Assembly (NCBI GenBank): GCA_023150555.1 | Contig: JAKLKQ010000010.1 | Coordinates: 1-64,000, forward strand | From: Planctomycetota bacterium | GTDB taxonomy: Bacteria; Planctomycetota; SZUA-567; H5-PLA8 | Reading direction: 5' to 3' | Length of the DNA: 64,000 nucleotides | Shown here: in pieces, positions 18,001-27,264 of the stretch | Position numbering within the stretch: the stretch's first letter is position 1 | Layout: every line of letters starts with the position of its first letter | Position numbers and translations under genes: made by a program | The notes under the pieces: model-generated | Database searches by the model: none | What the model saw: only the letters and a program-made list of their open reading frames with translations | Told to the model about the DNA's origin: nothing

Positions 18001-21000
18001 TATTCGTTCACTGGGCTGGCGGCCGGCGAATACCGCGTGGCCCAGGAACTGCCTTCCGGCCACGTGCTGATCTCGCCCACGCACCCGCTGAAGAAGGTCG
18101 GGCGCGCCGACACGCAGACCAAGGTCTACGGGGACGTATGGGGCGAAGGGGACGTTGCGATTCTGGGCAGCTACGACAGCAAGGGGCAGACCGAGATTCT
18201 GGACATCAGCGATCCGGCCAACCCCACCCGCCTTTCAATGTGGGACGATACCGTCCTATTCACGGGATACCCTCCGGTCACCGCAGCGCCGCACGCCGTA
18301 GCGGACGCGGCAGGCGCCCGCCAGGCCGGCGCCCGGCACATCGGCGAGGGTTCGGGCAGCCAGTTCGAGGACGTGGCGCTCAAGGATGGAATACTCTTCG
18401 CCTCGAGCAACAACGGCCTGGGCATTCACGTGGTGGCCTTGACGCCGCTGCCCGAATGCCCCTGGGCGAGCCCCGGCAATCCCGTCACCATCGCGCACAT
18501 CTCGGCGGACGAGGGTGGCGCAGATTTCGTTCACACGCTCTACGTGGACGGCGACTATTTGTACTTTGCCACCAACCAGACCATCACGATGTACATCTTC
18601 GATATCAGCAACCCCGCGGAACCCGTGTTTGTAAGCGCCATTGATGCAATGGCGGGACCGGATGCCGTGCGCGTGCACGAAGTCACCGTCCGCAACGGCC
18701 GGCTGTATGCGGCGGTCAACTCAACCCGCGAAGAAGAAGAAGACAGCGGCACGAACCTCCTCGAGACCGAAGTCTGGGACGTTAGCGATCCAGCCAATCC
18801 AGCTTTTATCGGCGCCTACGATTCCGGATACATGACCCACACCGTGTGGGGTGCCGATGACGCCGGGGACATCGTCATCTCCGCCCGCGAGCCCTACCCC
18901 TGGGAGGGCGCGGTCGGGGACGTGACGATCTGGAGCTTCCAGAATCCAAATGCGCCGTTCAAAGTCTCGACGCTGAACGCCGGACCGCTTGGCTTCGGCG
19001 ACATCACCGCTCACATTCCCTTCAACGTCGGCAACCTGTTGTACGTTTCCTGGTACATGGCCGGCGTGGCGGTCTTCGATATCGCCGACCCAACGCGGCC
19101 GGTCTTTGTCGGGCGGTACGATACCTCGGACAGCACCACCGAGTTCGAAGGCTGCTGGGGCGTGTATCCGTTCCTGGGACCCGACCGCGTCCTGGCCAGC
19201 GACATGCAGAACGGACTGTTCGTGCTGGCCCAGGGCACACCCGGCGGTCACTACGTGAGCCTTTCGCCCGCTGAAAATTACGGCGGCCTGAATTTTGCCG
19301 ATGCCCAGGAACCGGCAGATCCCGAAGGCCTGGCCGCCGAAATCGCCTACGTTCCGGACCTCACCGTTCCCGCCGACGGCGGCACGACGGTCAACTTGAA
19401 CGGCGTCGTCACGCTGGGCACCGCGGCACCGAGCGTGGATGCCTACGCCTGGAGCGTTATCAGCGGACCCGGCACGGTCCAGTTCGGCACGCCAAACGCC
19501 GAAGACACCACCGCGCTGATCAAGAAGGCAGGCATCTACGACATCGGCTTCGCCGTCACCTCCGGACCCTACACGGTCCACGCGGTCCGCCGCCTCGTGG
19601 CGGACGACCGGTTCGAACCCAACGATGCGGCTGCGGACGCCAAGGTTGTCGACCGCGGATGCTTCCAAAACCTCTTCTGCACCGGGAACGACTACTACCG
19701 CATCACGGTCCAGAACCAGCAGACGGTCCTGGTCAAGGTCTTCTACACCTCCGCCAACGGCGATCTGGAGATGTGGATGCAGGATGCCCAGACCTTCGCA
19801 ACCGCGGGCACCCATTCGTCTTCTTCCAGCGAGGACAAGGTGGTGCTGACCAATGCCACCGGCGCGGCGCGGGACTACCTCATTCACGTGAACGGCATCG
19901 CCGGCTCAAGCAACCACTACTCGATGTTCATCAAGCGCGGCGATCCGTACGTCGTCGCACCGCACAACGCAGACCTGGCCATCGAGCGCGTCAGCGGAAG
20001 GCTCACGAGCGACGCCAATTTCGTAAAGAACATTACACAGATGGCCTTTGGGCCTGACGGCAAGCTCTACTGCTGCATCGACGGCGGATTCGTATACCGT
20101 TTTGCCTACGATCCCAGCGGCCAGCTCGGCAGCAAGGAGACGGTCATCGACCTCGCTTCCAAGACCGGGTTGGGAACCACCCTCCTGGGCATCGCCTTCC
20201 ATGGCCGGACGATGTACGTCGCGCAGAACAAGCGTGGACCGGACGACGACAGCGGTACGGCCGGACCGACGGACAACCTGGCGGCACTCATCCGCCTAAC
20301 CGATAAGGACGCCAACGGAATTTACGACGAACCCGGCGAGGACATCGTGGCCATCGCCCGCGGGATCCCCATCGGCGACCACCAGCTCAACAACCTGGTG
20401 ATTGTCGGCGATTCGCTTTACGCCGGCATCGGCACCCGCAGCAGCAACGGGCTGGGCGACAAGGGCTGGTCCCAGGGCGAGTCCTCCTACAACGGCACGG
20501 TGTGCTGGATCGAGGACCTCACCCAGGTAGCCAGCACCGACAACGCTGCGGGCCTCCCAGCCAGTCCATCGGATACCAATGCGGGGCAGCCCTATTCGAA
20601 TACCGCTGCGAATACCCTGCGCGTTTTTGCCTCGGGCACCCGCAATCCCTATGGGATTGCCGCCGATGGCGAAGGAAAGGTCTGGATCTCCGTCAACGAA
20701 CGCCGCAGCGTAGCCAACGACGCGTTGGATGACGACTTCACCGACGATCGCTACGATCAATTCTTCCCCGTCACCCCCCAAGCCGATTTCGGGTACGCCA
20801 ACGGGAACTGGCGCACGAACTCCATCGCCACGACGGCCGGGTTCTTCAACGCAGCCAACGCCACGACCTCGCTGACGCACGACAACCTGTCCGCACCCTT
20901 TGTCCTGCATGATCCGGCAAGCCCCGTCGGCCTCGGCCCGCACTCCTCGGCCGACGGGTTCGCCTTCTACACCGGAAACGCGCTTCCGCTCGCCTACCAC

Positions 21001-24000
21001 CACCGCGCCTTCGTGGCACGGTTCGGCAGTCCCTGGTCAGGCGGCGCCTTCGTGACGGAGACCGGAACGGGCTACAGGGTGCTTCGCTACGCGGACCTGG
21101 TGACGGTGGATCCGGCCACCGGCGCCGTGGAGCGCATCGTGAACGGACTGAACGTGCCGCTGTGCATCACCGTCGATCCGGCGGGTAATGTCCTGGTCGC
21201 CGACTTCGACAAGTACTCCGCGGACATAAACGAAGGCGGCATCTGGCGCGTAAAGCCCGTCACGCCGAACCTTGCGCCTTTCGATTTCGTATGGGGCGTC
21301 GACGCCAACGGATCGTGGAACGAGTACCTCAAGTGGAGCTCGCAGATCGTGCCCAACCAGTGGGGCGACGCGCGCTACAACGTGACCATCGACCGGCCGT
21401 CCGCCGCGCCGCTCGTAACCCTGGACATGGACGTCTCGGCCAACGACCTTACGCTCGGAGATAAACTCAAGATCCCCTACAGACGCAGCCTGACGTTGAC
21501 GGGCGACTATACGCAAAACGCGACGGGCCAATTGCAATACGTGGTGGAAAGTCACTCGCCGCCGGCCGCAGGCGTGATCGAGTCGGCCGGCGACGTCGCC
21601 TTGGCGGGCTCGGTCTTCGTGGATCTGAGCCTTGTATCGCTTCCCCCCTCGCCCAACGGAACCCCGTTCGTCGTACCGCTCATTAGGTACACAGGGACCC
21701 GAACCGGAACCTTCGGAAACCTTTATTGGTCCGGCAACGTGGACGGCCACCAGCTGGCGATCACCTACGACGATGGCAACAAGGAGGTGGACCTGACTCT
21801 TACGTTCAACCCTGGCACGACGCCGGTGACGATCGATTCGTTCAAAGCGCTGGCGATCGACTCGATGGACGCGCCCGGGGTGTTGCTGACGTGGCGCTGC
21901 GCAAGCGAGAACGAGAACCTCGGTTTCCGCGTCTGGCGCCGCCTGGCCGGCACCGGCAACGAATGGACGCTCCTCGACAAGGATCTGGTGCCGGGGCGCC
22001 TCAGCGACGCGCACCCGTCGCAGTACCGCTGGTTTGACGAGGGCGGCAGCGACTGCTACGAGTACCGGCTCGAGTCTGTCGACGTGCACGGCCACGGCGA
22101 GTCCTTCGCGCGCGCCGCGCAGGCCGGACGCTTCGAGGTCCTCGGCACGCCTACGCCCGAAGCAGTCTCCGCGCTGGCCGAAGCGCGTGCTCGAGTGGCT
22201 TCTCGCGAACGCGCACAGAATTTGGCCGCCGCCTTCGATGCGCAGCGCGGTCCGAACGCCGCCGCACACGGGCGCTCGGACTCCGCGCGCGTCGTGTCGC
22301 TCGCGCAGGCTTCGCCAGAGGGTACGTCCCTACCCTCCGGCGCTGCATCGCGCGGCACTCAGGATCCGTCCGGTGACGGTTCGGGGCCCCAAAAGCGTCC
22401 GTTCAAGGCGCTCAAAGCCGTCTACGGCGAGGCCGGCGTGCTGCGCATCCCCGGCGGAGAGTTCGCCGCGGGCTTCGAGCCCTCAAAGGTCGATGTGCTG
22501 CGCAGCGGCCGACCGCTGCCCGTGCTGGGCCTCAACGGCGGCGACGTGATCGTCTTCGGCCCCGGCTACCGCGACCGTTACACCACCCGCGATGCGCTCT
22601 TCCTGGCGAAGAACGCCAAGCCGCTGCTTGCGGAGGCGCCCGGCGTGGCCAGCGGACTCTTCGAGGCTGGCGCGGCCGAGACCGCCGTGGCCGACACGGC
22701 CAAACTGAACTTCCACGACGTCTACTTCGACTGGGGCCTGCGCCCGCTCGACTATCCGCCGTGGTTCAGCAACCAGTACCTGACCAACGACAGCACCCGC
22801 ACCTTTGCGCTCGCCACGCCCGGCGCGCTGGACGACGCCGCAACACTTTCGGTGCGCATCTGGAACTTCGGGCGTCCTTCCGGCACGCCGCCGCACGGCA
22901 CGCTGCGCGCGTTCGTCAACGGCACGCCCTGCGGCGAGGCCGCCTGGAACGGCGACGCCAACGCGCTGGAACTGACCTTCGCGGTCCCTGGCAACGTCCT
23001 GAACGACGGCCCGAACACTATCGACCTGCAGACGCCGGACCTGGGTGTGCCGAGTTACCTCTCGCTGCTGCACTCGATGTCAATCACTTACCGCCGCGTG
23101 CTCGATGCCGCGGCCGCCGCGGATTTCCAGGCAACCGGCAACGCCCTTTACGAAGTGACCGGCCTGAAGGACGGCAGTCTGTGGGTCGTCGACGCCTCCG
23201 ACCCGTACAAGGCCAAGCAGATCGCCTATGAAGCCAGAGCAGACAGCGGCTCGTTCGTCGCGCGCTTCCGCGCGCCGCAGCAGGCCGAGCGCGTGCTGGT
23301 CGTGCCGGTGGGCGCCGAGAGCGGCGTCGAAAGCCTGGCGCTGTGCAAGATCGCCCGCGCGCCGAAGTGCGGGTACCTCGCCGTAGGCAGCCTGGAGTAC
23401 GAGGACGCGCTCAAGCCGCTATTGAAGGCGCGCAAGAAGGAGAAGCTCAAGCCGAAGTTCGCCGAGACCGAGGCGCTCTTCGACGCCTACAACTTCGGTC
23501 GCTACGGCCCCGCCGCGATCCGCAACGCGGTGCGCGACCGTAAGCCCGACTTCCTGCTGCTGGTGGGCCGCTCGCACTGGGACTACCAGGACCTCGAGGG
23601 GCTGGGGCTCGACCCAATGGTGCCGACGTTCCTCGAAGCCACCGGCGAGTTCGCCGAGGCACCCTGCGACGCGCTGCTGGGCGATGGGCATGCCGCGGTC
23701 GGCCGCTACCCGGTGCTGACGCCGAACGAGCTTTCCATCGCGATCGAGCGCACGCTTTCGTACAAGGCCGGCGCGTCGGGCGGCGCAGCGCTGATGGCCG
23801 CCGACCGGCTCGATCCGGCCGCGGGCGATTTCGCCGCCGAAGCTGAAGCGATCACAACGGCCGTGCCTGAGCACGTCTGGCGGCGCGCGTACCTGGGCCT
23901 CACGCACGCGACGGCGGACGGCGTCGGCGACGCGTTGCGCGATGCGGCCAACGGCGAGGCCGAGCTGATCGTGTACGTCGGGCACGGCAGCAGTTCGAAG

Positions 24001-24411
24001 CTGAGCAAGGAAACGATCATGACGGTGGCCGACGCGGCCGGCTGGACGGGCAACGTCGTCTTCGTGCAGTCCACCTGCACGCCGAACTACTTCATCCACA
24101 ACGTCCCGGGGTATTACTCGATCGCCGAGGCACTGCTGACGCAGCCGCAGGGCGGCATAGCCGCTTCGCTGGGCACGACGACGTACCTGGCGTCGCCGCC
24201 GGCCTCCGAGTTCATGAAGGAACTGCTGAACGCCTCGCGCACGCCGGGCGTGCGCTGGGGCGAAGCCCTGCGCGCGGCGCAGCGGGCGCTCGAAGCCCGC
24301 GCCGAAACGGCCGCGCCCGGCGACGCGCAGACCTACCGCGACCTAGCAAAGACCGAATCCCTGCTCGGCGACCCCGCCCTCCTCACAGCCAGAAAGAGCG
24401 AAGGGAAGTAA
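15079..24411 (+). CDS. Giant secreted multidomain protein with C-terminal gingipain-type (C25) cysteine peptidase
   Basis: The protein has about 3,110 residues. A GTG at 15079 preceded by GGAGG is the best start (TTG at 15067 also possible). A signal/membrane segment is followed by these domains, in order with approximate residues: DUF5060-like (180-290), a glycosidase-like domain (295-755), GEVED (760-917), an SdrD B-like repeat (925-1004), LVIVD-type propeller repeats (1008-1410), an Ig/PKD-like module (1425-1508), a pre-peptidase C-terminal domain (1510-1620), a sorbosone-dehydrogenase-like beta-propeller (1633-2063), beta-rich linkers with an FnIII-like module (about 2250-2355), and a gingipain-like peptidase (about 2440-3110). 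Candidate catalytic residues are His2969 (VYVGHGS) and Cys3000 (QSTCTPNYF). It probably binds and degrades extracellular polymers. A tiny downstream gene overlaps its stop codon. Confidence 0.9.
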   Translation: MPITTKPNRQKAAPDRPGIHMPHSRSLAMLLLFGMGILGLLKTQPDHEPAEHNGIMNPHAQPGLAGAQELAKVSRSVMPNGLGEVHAGGPEAHEAGLPFEGAKASPPLSRYSAETRVAMRTRPTPTPKDQARIAYAHRPRVKTEIPGPKARHATRQASLPAKATVPAPAPSTAALARDTPSIGISSIAILDADPNSIPKYGKVELQVVLQDVEALSEKYYEPDPTHGGVNLSATFTPVSGGPQQHVNGFYDGTDWLVRFTPNATGLWNLAVTVQDPSGVATASGSFTVVSSSNKGFVRIAGNYLAYEDGSVFFGIGHNSGWQHTIDTPSFAEMAAHGENLLSFWLTEPWKVTGPVSDPQYYPQRAPIENTLDGIGNYNQAALGYLDAVIDDADVNGIYLLPSLWPHDALRMQPHAWSGGNWDNNAYSTLGGGLAAKDFYLIGSSEQWRYQRNFYRYLIARFGYSPRIIGWVGVVEVDGTNGYTEDTSSGKNVTKAWAAEVRDFFAALDRYRVNGSGAYPLVISKVNDASYDPGLGLRSTDRYFFSEGSSINNLVAAQQSLDTNTMRSNSKPAFHTEFGGNVNASGNLQAAQPLYLHNGAWGGLSRGACMTPLLWTDGINFPFIGTPNATNGAAMQDHLQYMGQFMAGIDYLNDSQLKVQAASVTGSSSAMEGWATATPNRGYAWMRTTGGGNIPNTKTLNVTGMEPGDYSVDWYDVWTDGATSFDSDSVTASSSTLSVAIPNNIGLPDVACKFSATSFADLDFGDTPDTYRTTRANNGARHNPTGPLLGSARTTESDGPSSGTGTQDSDDGISGLGTSLVLGQTQSILVTASASGRLYGWVDFNRDGDFDDSGEQVFSNSSLSTGSNTKSFAVPATANPGATYSRFRIVSSTVAALGVLSYGYAADGEVEDYAVTLADPTTAQLSGFAFEDANKNGAKDPGEPGIAGVTVYLDLDDSGTRDGGEPSTTTLATGAYSFTGLAAGEYRVAQELPSGHVLISPTHPLKKVGRADTQTKVYGDVWGEGDVAILGSYDSKGQTEILDISDPANPTRLSMWDDTVLFTGYPPVTAAPHAVADAAGARQAGARHIGEGSGSQFEDVALKDGILFASSNNGLGIHVVALTPLPECPWASPGNPVTIAHISADEGGADFVHTLYVDGDYLYFATNQTITMYIFDISNPAEPVFVSAIDAMAGPDAVRVHEVTVRNGRLYAAVNSTREEEEDSGTNLLETEVWDVSDPANPAFIGAYDSGYMTHTVWGADDAGDIVISAREPYPWEGAVGDVTIWSFQNPNAPFKVSTLNAGPLGFGDITAHIPFNVGNLLYVSWYMAGVAVFDIADPTRPVFVGRYDTSDSTTEFEGCWGVYPFLGPDRVLASDMQNGLFVLAQGTPGGHYVSLSPAENYGGLNFADAQEPADPEGLAAEIAYVPDLTVPADGGTTVNLNGVVTLGTAAPSVDAYAWSVISGPGTVQFGTPNAEDTTALIKKAGIYDIGFAVTSGPYTVHAVRRLVADDRFEPNDAAADAKVVDRGCFQNLFCTGNDYYRITVQNQQTVLVKVFYTSANGDLEMWMQDAQTFATAGTHSSSSSEDKVVLTNATGAARDYLIHVNGIAGSSNHYSMFIKRGDPYVVAPHNADLAIERVSGRLTSDANFVKNITQMAFGPDGKLYCCIDGGFVYRFAYDPSGQLGSKETVIDLASKTGLGTTLLGIAFHGRTMYVAQNKRGPDDDSGTAGPTDNLAALIRLTDKDANGIYDEPGEDIVAIARGIPIGDHQLNNLVIVGDSLYAGIGTRSSNGLGDKGWSQGESSYNGTVCWIEDLTQVASTDNAAGLPASPSDTNAGQPYSNTAANTLRVFASGTRNPYGIAADGEGKVWISVNERRSVANDALDDDFTDDRYDQFFPVTPQADFGYANGNWRTNSIATTAGFFNAANATTSLTHDNLSAPFVLHDPASPVGLGPHSSADGFAFYTGNALPLAYHHRAFVARFGSPWSGGAFVTETGTGYRVLRYADLVTVDPATGAVERIVNGLNVPLCITVDPAGNVLVADFDKYSADINEGGIWRVKPVTPNLAPFDFVWGVDANGSWNEYLKWSSQIVPNQWGDARYNVTIDRPSAAPLVTLDMDVSANDLTLGDKLKIPYRRSLTLTGDYTQNATGQLQYVVESHSPPAAGVIESAGDVALAGSVFVDLSLVSLPPSPNGTPFVVPLIRYTGTRTGTFGNLYWSGNVDGHQLAITYDDGNKEVDLTLTFNPGTTPVTIDSFKALAIDSMDAPGVLLTWRCASENENLGFRVWRRLAGTGNEWTLLDKDLVPGRLSDAHPSQYRWFDEGGSDCYEYRLESVDVHGHGESFARAAQAGRFEVLGTPTPEAVSALAEARARVASRERAQNLAAAFDAQRGPNAAAHGRSDSARVVSLAQASPEGTSLPSGAASRGTQDPSGDGSGPQKRPFKALKAVYGEAGVLRIPGGEFAAGFEPSKVDVLRSGRPLPVLGLNGGDVIVFGPGYRDRYTTRDALFLAKNAKPLLAEAPGVASGLFEAGAAETAVADTAKLNFHDVYFDWGLRPLDYPPWFSNQYLTNDSTRTFALATPGALDDAATLSVRIWNFGRPSGTPPHGTLRAFVNGTPCGEAAWNGDANALELTFAVPGNVLNDGPNTIDLQTPDLGVPSYLSLLHSMSITYRRVLDAAAAADFQATGNALYEVTGLKDGSLWVVDASDPYKAKQIAYEARADSGSFVARFRAPQQAERVLVVPVGAESGVESLALCKIARAPKCGYLAVGSLEYEDALKPLLKARKKEKLKPKFAETEALFDAYNFGRYGPAAIRNAVRDRKPDFLLLVGRSHWDYQDLEGLGLDPMVPTFLEATGEFAEAPCDALLGDGHAAVGRYPVLTPNELSIAIERTLSYKAGASGGAALMAADRLDPAAGDFAAEAEAITTAVPEHVWRRAYLGLTHATADGVGDALRDAANGEAELIVYVGHGSSSKLSKETIMTVADAAGWTGNVVFVQSTCTPNYFIHNVPGYYSIAEALLTQPQGGIAASLGTTTYLASPPASEFMKELLNASRTPGVRWGEALRAAQRALEARAETAAPGDAQTYRDLAKTESLLGDPALLTARKSEGK

Positions 24412-24758
24412 TGGCCCGTGCCATTGAAGATCGCGGAGTTCCTGGTATCGGTTGTCTCATCATGACCATCACCGAGTTTTTTGCGCACCTCAGGGACCTG
24501 GGGTTCTACGACGACGGCAGTACCAGCGCCTGCGAGGCGCTTCGCCTGGATCTGCAGCAGGATCGTGGATATATCCTGGTCACGGATAACGATCTCCGTA
24601 TCCCCGACGGAACCAAGCCCATCTTCGTTGGCTCTTATGCCATCGACGGCAGCCAGATCGAGGCGCGCATGGCTCCGTCCCCCCGCGCCGCCCTCGCCTG
24701 CATCCACCGACTTATGTCTTCCCATGGAAAGGTCATGTCGGCTGATGGGAGCGCATAG
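24411..24758 (+). CDS. Small protein of unknown function
   Basis: The ATG overlaps the stop of the giant exoprotein (TAATG), suggesting translational coupling. The 115 residues include I-T-E-F-F-A-H-L-R-D-L-G-F and a C-terminal A-A-L-A-C-I-H-R-L helix. I see no signal peptide, membrane segment or known motif. A second in-frame ATG at 24462 would give a shorter product. The even codon use through most of the frame makes it a likely real gene, but its function is unknown. Confidence 0.5.
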   Translation: MARAIEDRGVPGIGCLIMTITEFFAHLRDLGFYDDGSTSACEALRLDLQQDRGYILVTDNDLRIPDGTKPIFVGSYAIDGSQIEARMAPSPRAALACIHRLMSSHGKVMSADGSA

Positions 24759-25648
24759 GCAATGCTCTCAATGATTGAAGATTCGATACGAAGTTCATGC
24801 GCAAAATTACCTTGGCTTCGTGCAACTGGCCTGCGCTATCATCTGTTTCCGTCGGGCCAGAGATCGGTTTTAGGACGCACTCTAAGCCTTCACCATATGG
24901 CTCTTTCATTCACTACACCTCGCCGGTTTAGCCCGGCGCACAAATGGCAAGGGGCATGGGCGAGGGTTCGGGAGCGGTTCACTTGTCCTGGCTTTTGTCC
25001 GACTTATCAGTGGGTGGTGAGGGCAGGGCCTCATCAGGAAGCATTAGTAGGGATTCATCCTTTGCATCTAACTCCCTTTGAATCTTCCTCTATCCCGGGT
25101 TATTCGCAGCGGCTTTAGCTGGCCTGAATACCTTGTGGTGGCCACGATGGGGTGCCAGGAGAGTGGACTTTAACTGCGAGCAACGCCGGAGAGTAGAGTG
25201 CCGCCCTCTGTACGGATGACCGTAATGTCACGGTGGCGACTGGCGCTCGTTTGAACCGATAACTCTGGCCGTAGTGAACGAAGTCAGGGCAGGGGAGTCG
25301 ATATATCTTCAATCCGCAATAAGGCTTGCAGGTTAAGGCGCAACTTCCAGTGCGCCTGGGTATTCAAACTTACAGGATTTGCACACTGTGCAAATCGGGG
25401 GTCTCCCGCTCTTGGGAACCGGCCCCAAGTCCATCCTATTTCGCCTCCCCTTCGATCACCAAGCATCGGCATTTCGGCTCCCTGGTAGCCATCCCAGACC
25501 GGCGGCTCGGCATCCGCGTGGCCGCCCCGCCCCGCATTTTCCGAACCCCGGTCCCGCAACCACGCCATCTTCACCGCAACCCCTTCAACCAGGGGTGCAA
25601 AAACTTTGCTTACGTCCAACCGGCCAACGACTTCCGGAGAATCCGCCC
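24759..25648. other. Gap of about 890 bases without a supportable gene
   Basis: Open frames here are short, and none has a recognisable domain or good codon use. The stretch separates the giant exoprotein transcription unit from the transposase remnant. It contains two close inverted repeats (25337-25396, listed separately). I saw no tRNA or rRNA in it. It may be the left junction of the genomic island. Confidence 0.5.
25337..25396. repeat. Two adjacent perfect inverted repeats
   Basis: The first is GGCGCA-8 nt-TGCGCC (25337-25356). The second is a 21-bp palindrome with arms GATTTGCACA and TGTGCAAATC around one C (25376-25396). They lie 19 bases apart, upstream of the truncated rve-type transposase. 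They could be an element end, an operator or an RNA structure. Confidence 0.55.
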
Positions 25649-26806
25649 ATGCCCGCAAATCCAGCCCGGCCACTCTTCTTCCTCCTCGCCAAGGCGACCC
25701 ATTCGGCCATGGCCCAGCAGGTCGAGTACTTGAAAACCGAGAACGAAATCCTCCGCAGGCGGCTGCCCAAGAACCTCCGGACTACGGACGCCGAACGGAA
25801 GCGGCTGATCAGGGTCGGCGCACCCTTGGGCACCGGTCTGAAGCACCTGATCACCATCGTAACCTACTTTACCTTTCTGCGCTGGCAGCGTGACGAGGAA
25901 AAGACCATCGGCCGGCGCGGCAGCCAGGGCAGGCCCCGTACTGCTGACGAAATCCGCCAGGTTGTCCTCCGGCTGGCCCGCGAAAACCAATGGGGCTATG
26001 GCCGGATTCTGGGCGAACTCCGGAAACTGGGCATCCGCAACGTCTGCGCGACCACGGTGAAGAACATCCTGGTGGAGCACGGCCTCGATCCGTGTCCGAA
26101 GCGATCCGGGTATACCTGGGCCGAGTTCGTGAAGCGGCATGCGGAAACCCTCTGGGCCTGCGACTTCGTCTCACGCAGAATTCTTACCAAGTCGGGCTTC
26201 GTGGACTGCTTCGTGTTCTTCTACATCCACGTCGCCTCGCGCCACGTGCACGTCGCCGGGGTCACGACCTGCCCGAGCGGTGCGTGGATGGCGCAGCAGG
26301 CCCGGAACCTCAACATGTACCTGGAGGACCGTGGCGGCAAGCCCATCTACCTGATCCACGACCGGGACGACAAGTTCACCGAACAGTTCAAGGACATCCT
26401 CGAATCCCGGGACCACAAGCTGGTGAAGCTGCCGCCTCGCGCGCCCAGGATGAACGCGTACGCGGAACGGTGGGTGCAGTCCTTCCCGGATCACCGATTT
26501 CGAAGCCTCAACGACCTTACCTTTCGATCATGGCAATTTTTTCGAAGCCAAGGACTTGAGAATTTCCAGAACAGTCGCCTTTGTATCGTCGTCCTGCCAC
26601 TGCTTCACATCGTAGCGCAATTGAGTCAATGGTCGTCCTCCAGTTTTAATCTGCGCTTTTGCTGCAATCTTCCCGCCGTCACGATACGCGATCAAGACAT
26701 CCCTGATTTTCCCTGGTTGAACCTTCTCGACCAGAGACCAGTCAAAGAGTGGAGATTCTTCCATTACTTCCTTTACTGCATCGCGACGCAACTGAGTGGG
26801 CTCTGA
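25649..26806 (+). pseudogene. rve/DDE integrase-type transposase, truncated at the 3' end
   Basis: The ATG at 25649 has GGAG upstream. The protein begins with an HTH-like coiled segment (EYLKTENEILRRRL), then a linker (NQWGYGRILGELRKLGI). The rve catalytic core follows: LWACDFVSR with the first Asp, FVDCFVFFYIHVASRHV, and L-I-H-D-R-D-D-K-F with the second Asp. It ends in APRMNAYAERWVQSF, which holds the catalytic Glu. Homology stops near 26480. The usual C-terminal tail (NRERPHQ-type) is missing, and the frame reads on antisense through the next gene to 26806. This is a deletion junction, and the element is unlikely to move. Confidence 0.85.
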
Positions 26807-27100
26807 GACTAAATCGCCTCGAGCATCATCAAGAAGGATACACACTAGCCGAAGGAGCGTATCCGAGTAATTGGATGAGCCCGAAACAGCGCACAATTCC
26901 GGTCGGAGGATCCTTCTGCAGTTTCGGACAAATGCCTTTAAACTCTCCTTGTCGTCAGCCACTGTCTTTGCTTGTTCCCGAAGTTCGCTGACTTCTTGCC
27001 GCTGGGCGGCATTGAGTGGGCCTTTGAAGCAGGTTCCAATGCCCTGCCAAAATGCACGCTCCATGAAGGCGCCCTCTAGGTCGTCGTTGTCGGGATCCAT
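26528..27100 (-). CDS. Unknown soluble protein in the genomic island
   Basis: The protein has 190 residues. The ATG at 27100 is preceded by GGGAGG at six bases. It is helix-rich and charged, with no membrane segment: R-Q-E-V-S-E-L-R-E-Q-A-K-T-V, LRLVCILLDDARGDL, then a basic C-terminus ending SLASKKLP. I do not recognise the family. It is transcribed away from the excisionase-like gene with a 164-base gap. Its 3' end abuts the truncation point of the transposase, so sequence loss may have stopped right at this gene. Confidence 0.7.
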   Translation of the reverse strand: MDPDNDDLEGAFMERAFWQGIGTCFKGPLNAAQRQEVSELREQAKTVADDKESLKAFVRNCRRILRPELCAVSGSSNYSDTLLRLVCILLDDARGDLVSEPTQLRRDAVKEVMEESPLFDWSLVEKVQPGKIRDVLIAYRDGGKIAAKAQIKTGGRPLTQLRYDVKQWQDDDTKATVLEILKSLASKKLP

Positions 27101-27247
27101 CGCGAGCCTCCCTTTGACCGTTAGGGTAATTTACAGTATACGGATAACTTCCGGTGCCCGCATATTCAAGCCGATTCTCTGAATCGCTACAAACAGTGGA
27201 TGGACCATCGGCTCAGATACGGTCTTTCCGGTTCCTTTCACAATCAT

Positions 27248-27264
27248 GAGGAGCGTTTCTCCTC
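27248..27264 (+). promoter_or_regulatory. Hairpin enclosing the ribosome-binding site of the HTH gene
   Basis: GAGGAG-CGTTT-CTCCTC forms a perfect 6-bp stem ending directly before the GTG start at 27265. The 5' arm is the only Shine-Dalgarno-like sequence for this gene, so folding would hide it. This suggests translational control or a low expression level. Confidence 0.55.

Noticed and set aside
19613..19630. TTCGAACCCA, like a tRNA T-loop, as a possible second attachment site
   Set aside because: It lies in the coding sequence of the giant exoprotein and the match does not extend into the rest of the T-arm or acceptor.
24762..25118. Open frame of 118 codons after the small gene at 24411
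   Set aside because: Low-quality composition, no domain and no ribosome-binding site; treated as non-coding.
25284..25673. Minus-strand open frame of 129 codons
   Set aside because: It is antisense to the palindromes and the 5' end of the transposase; no recognisable domain.
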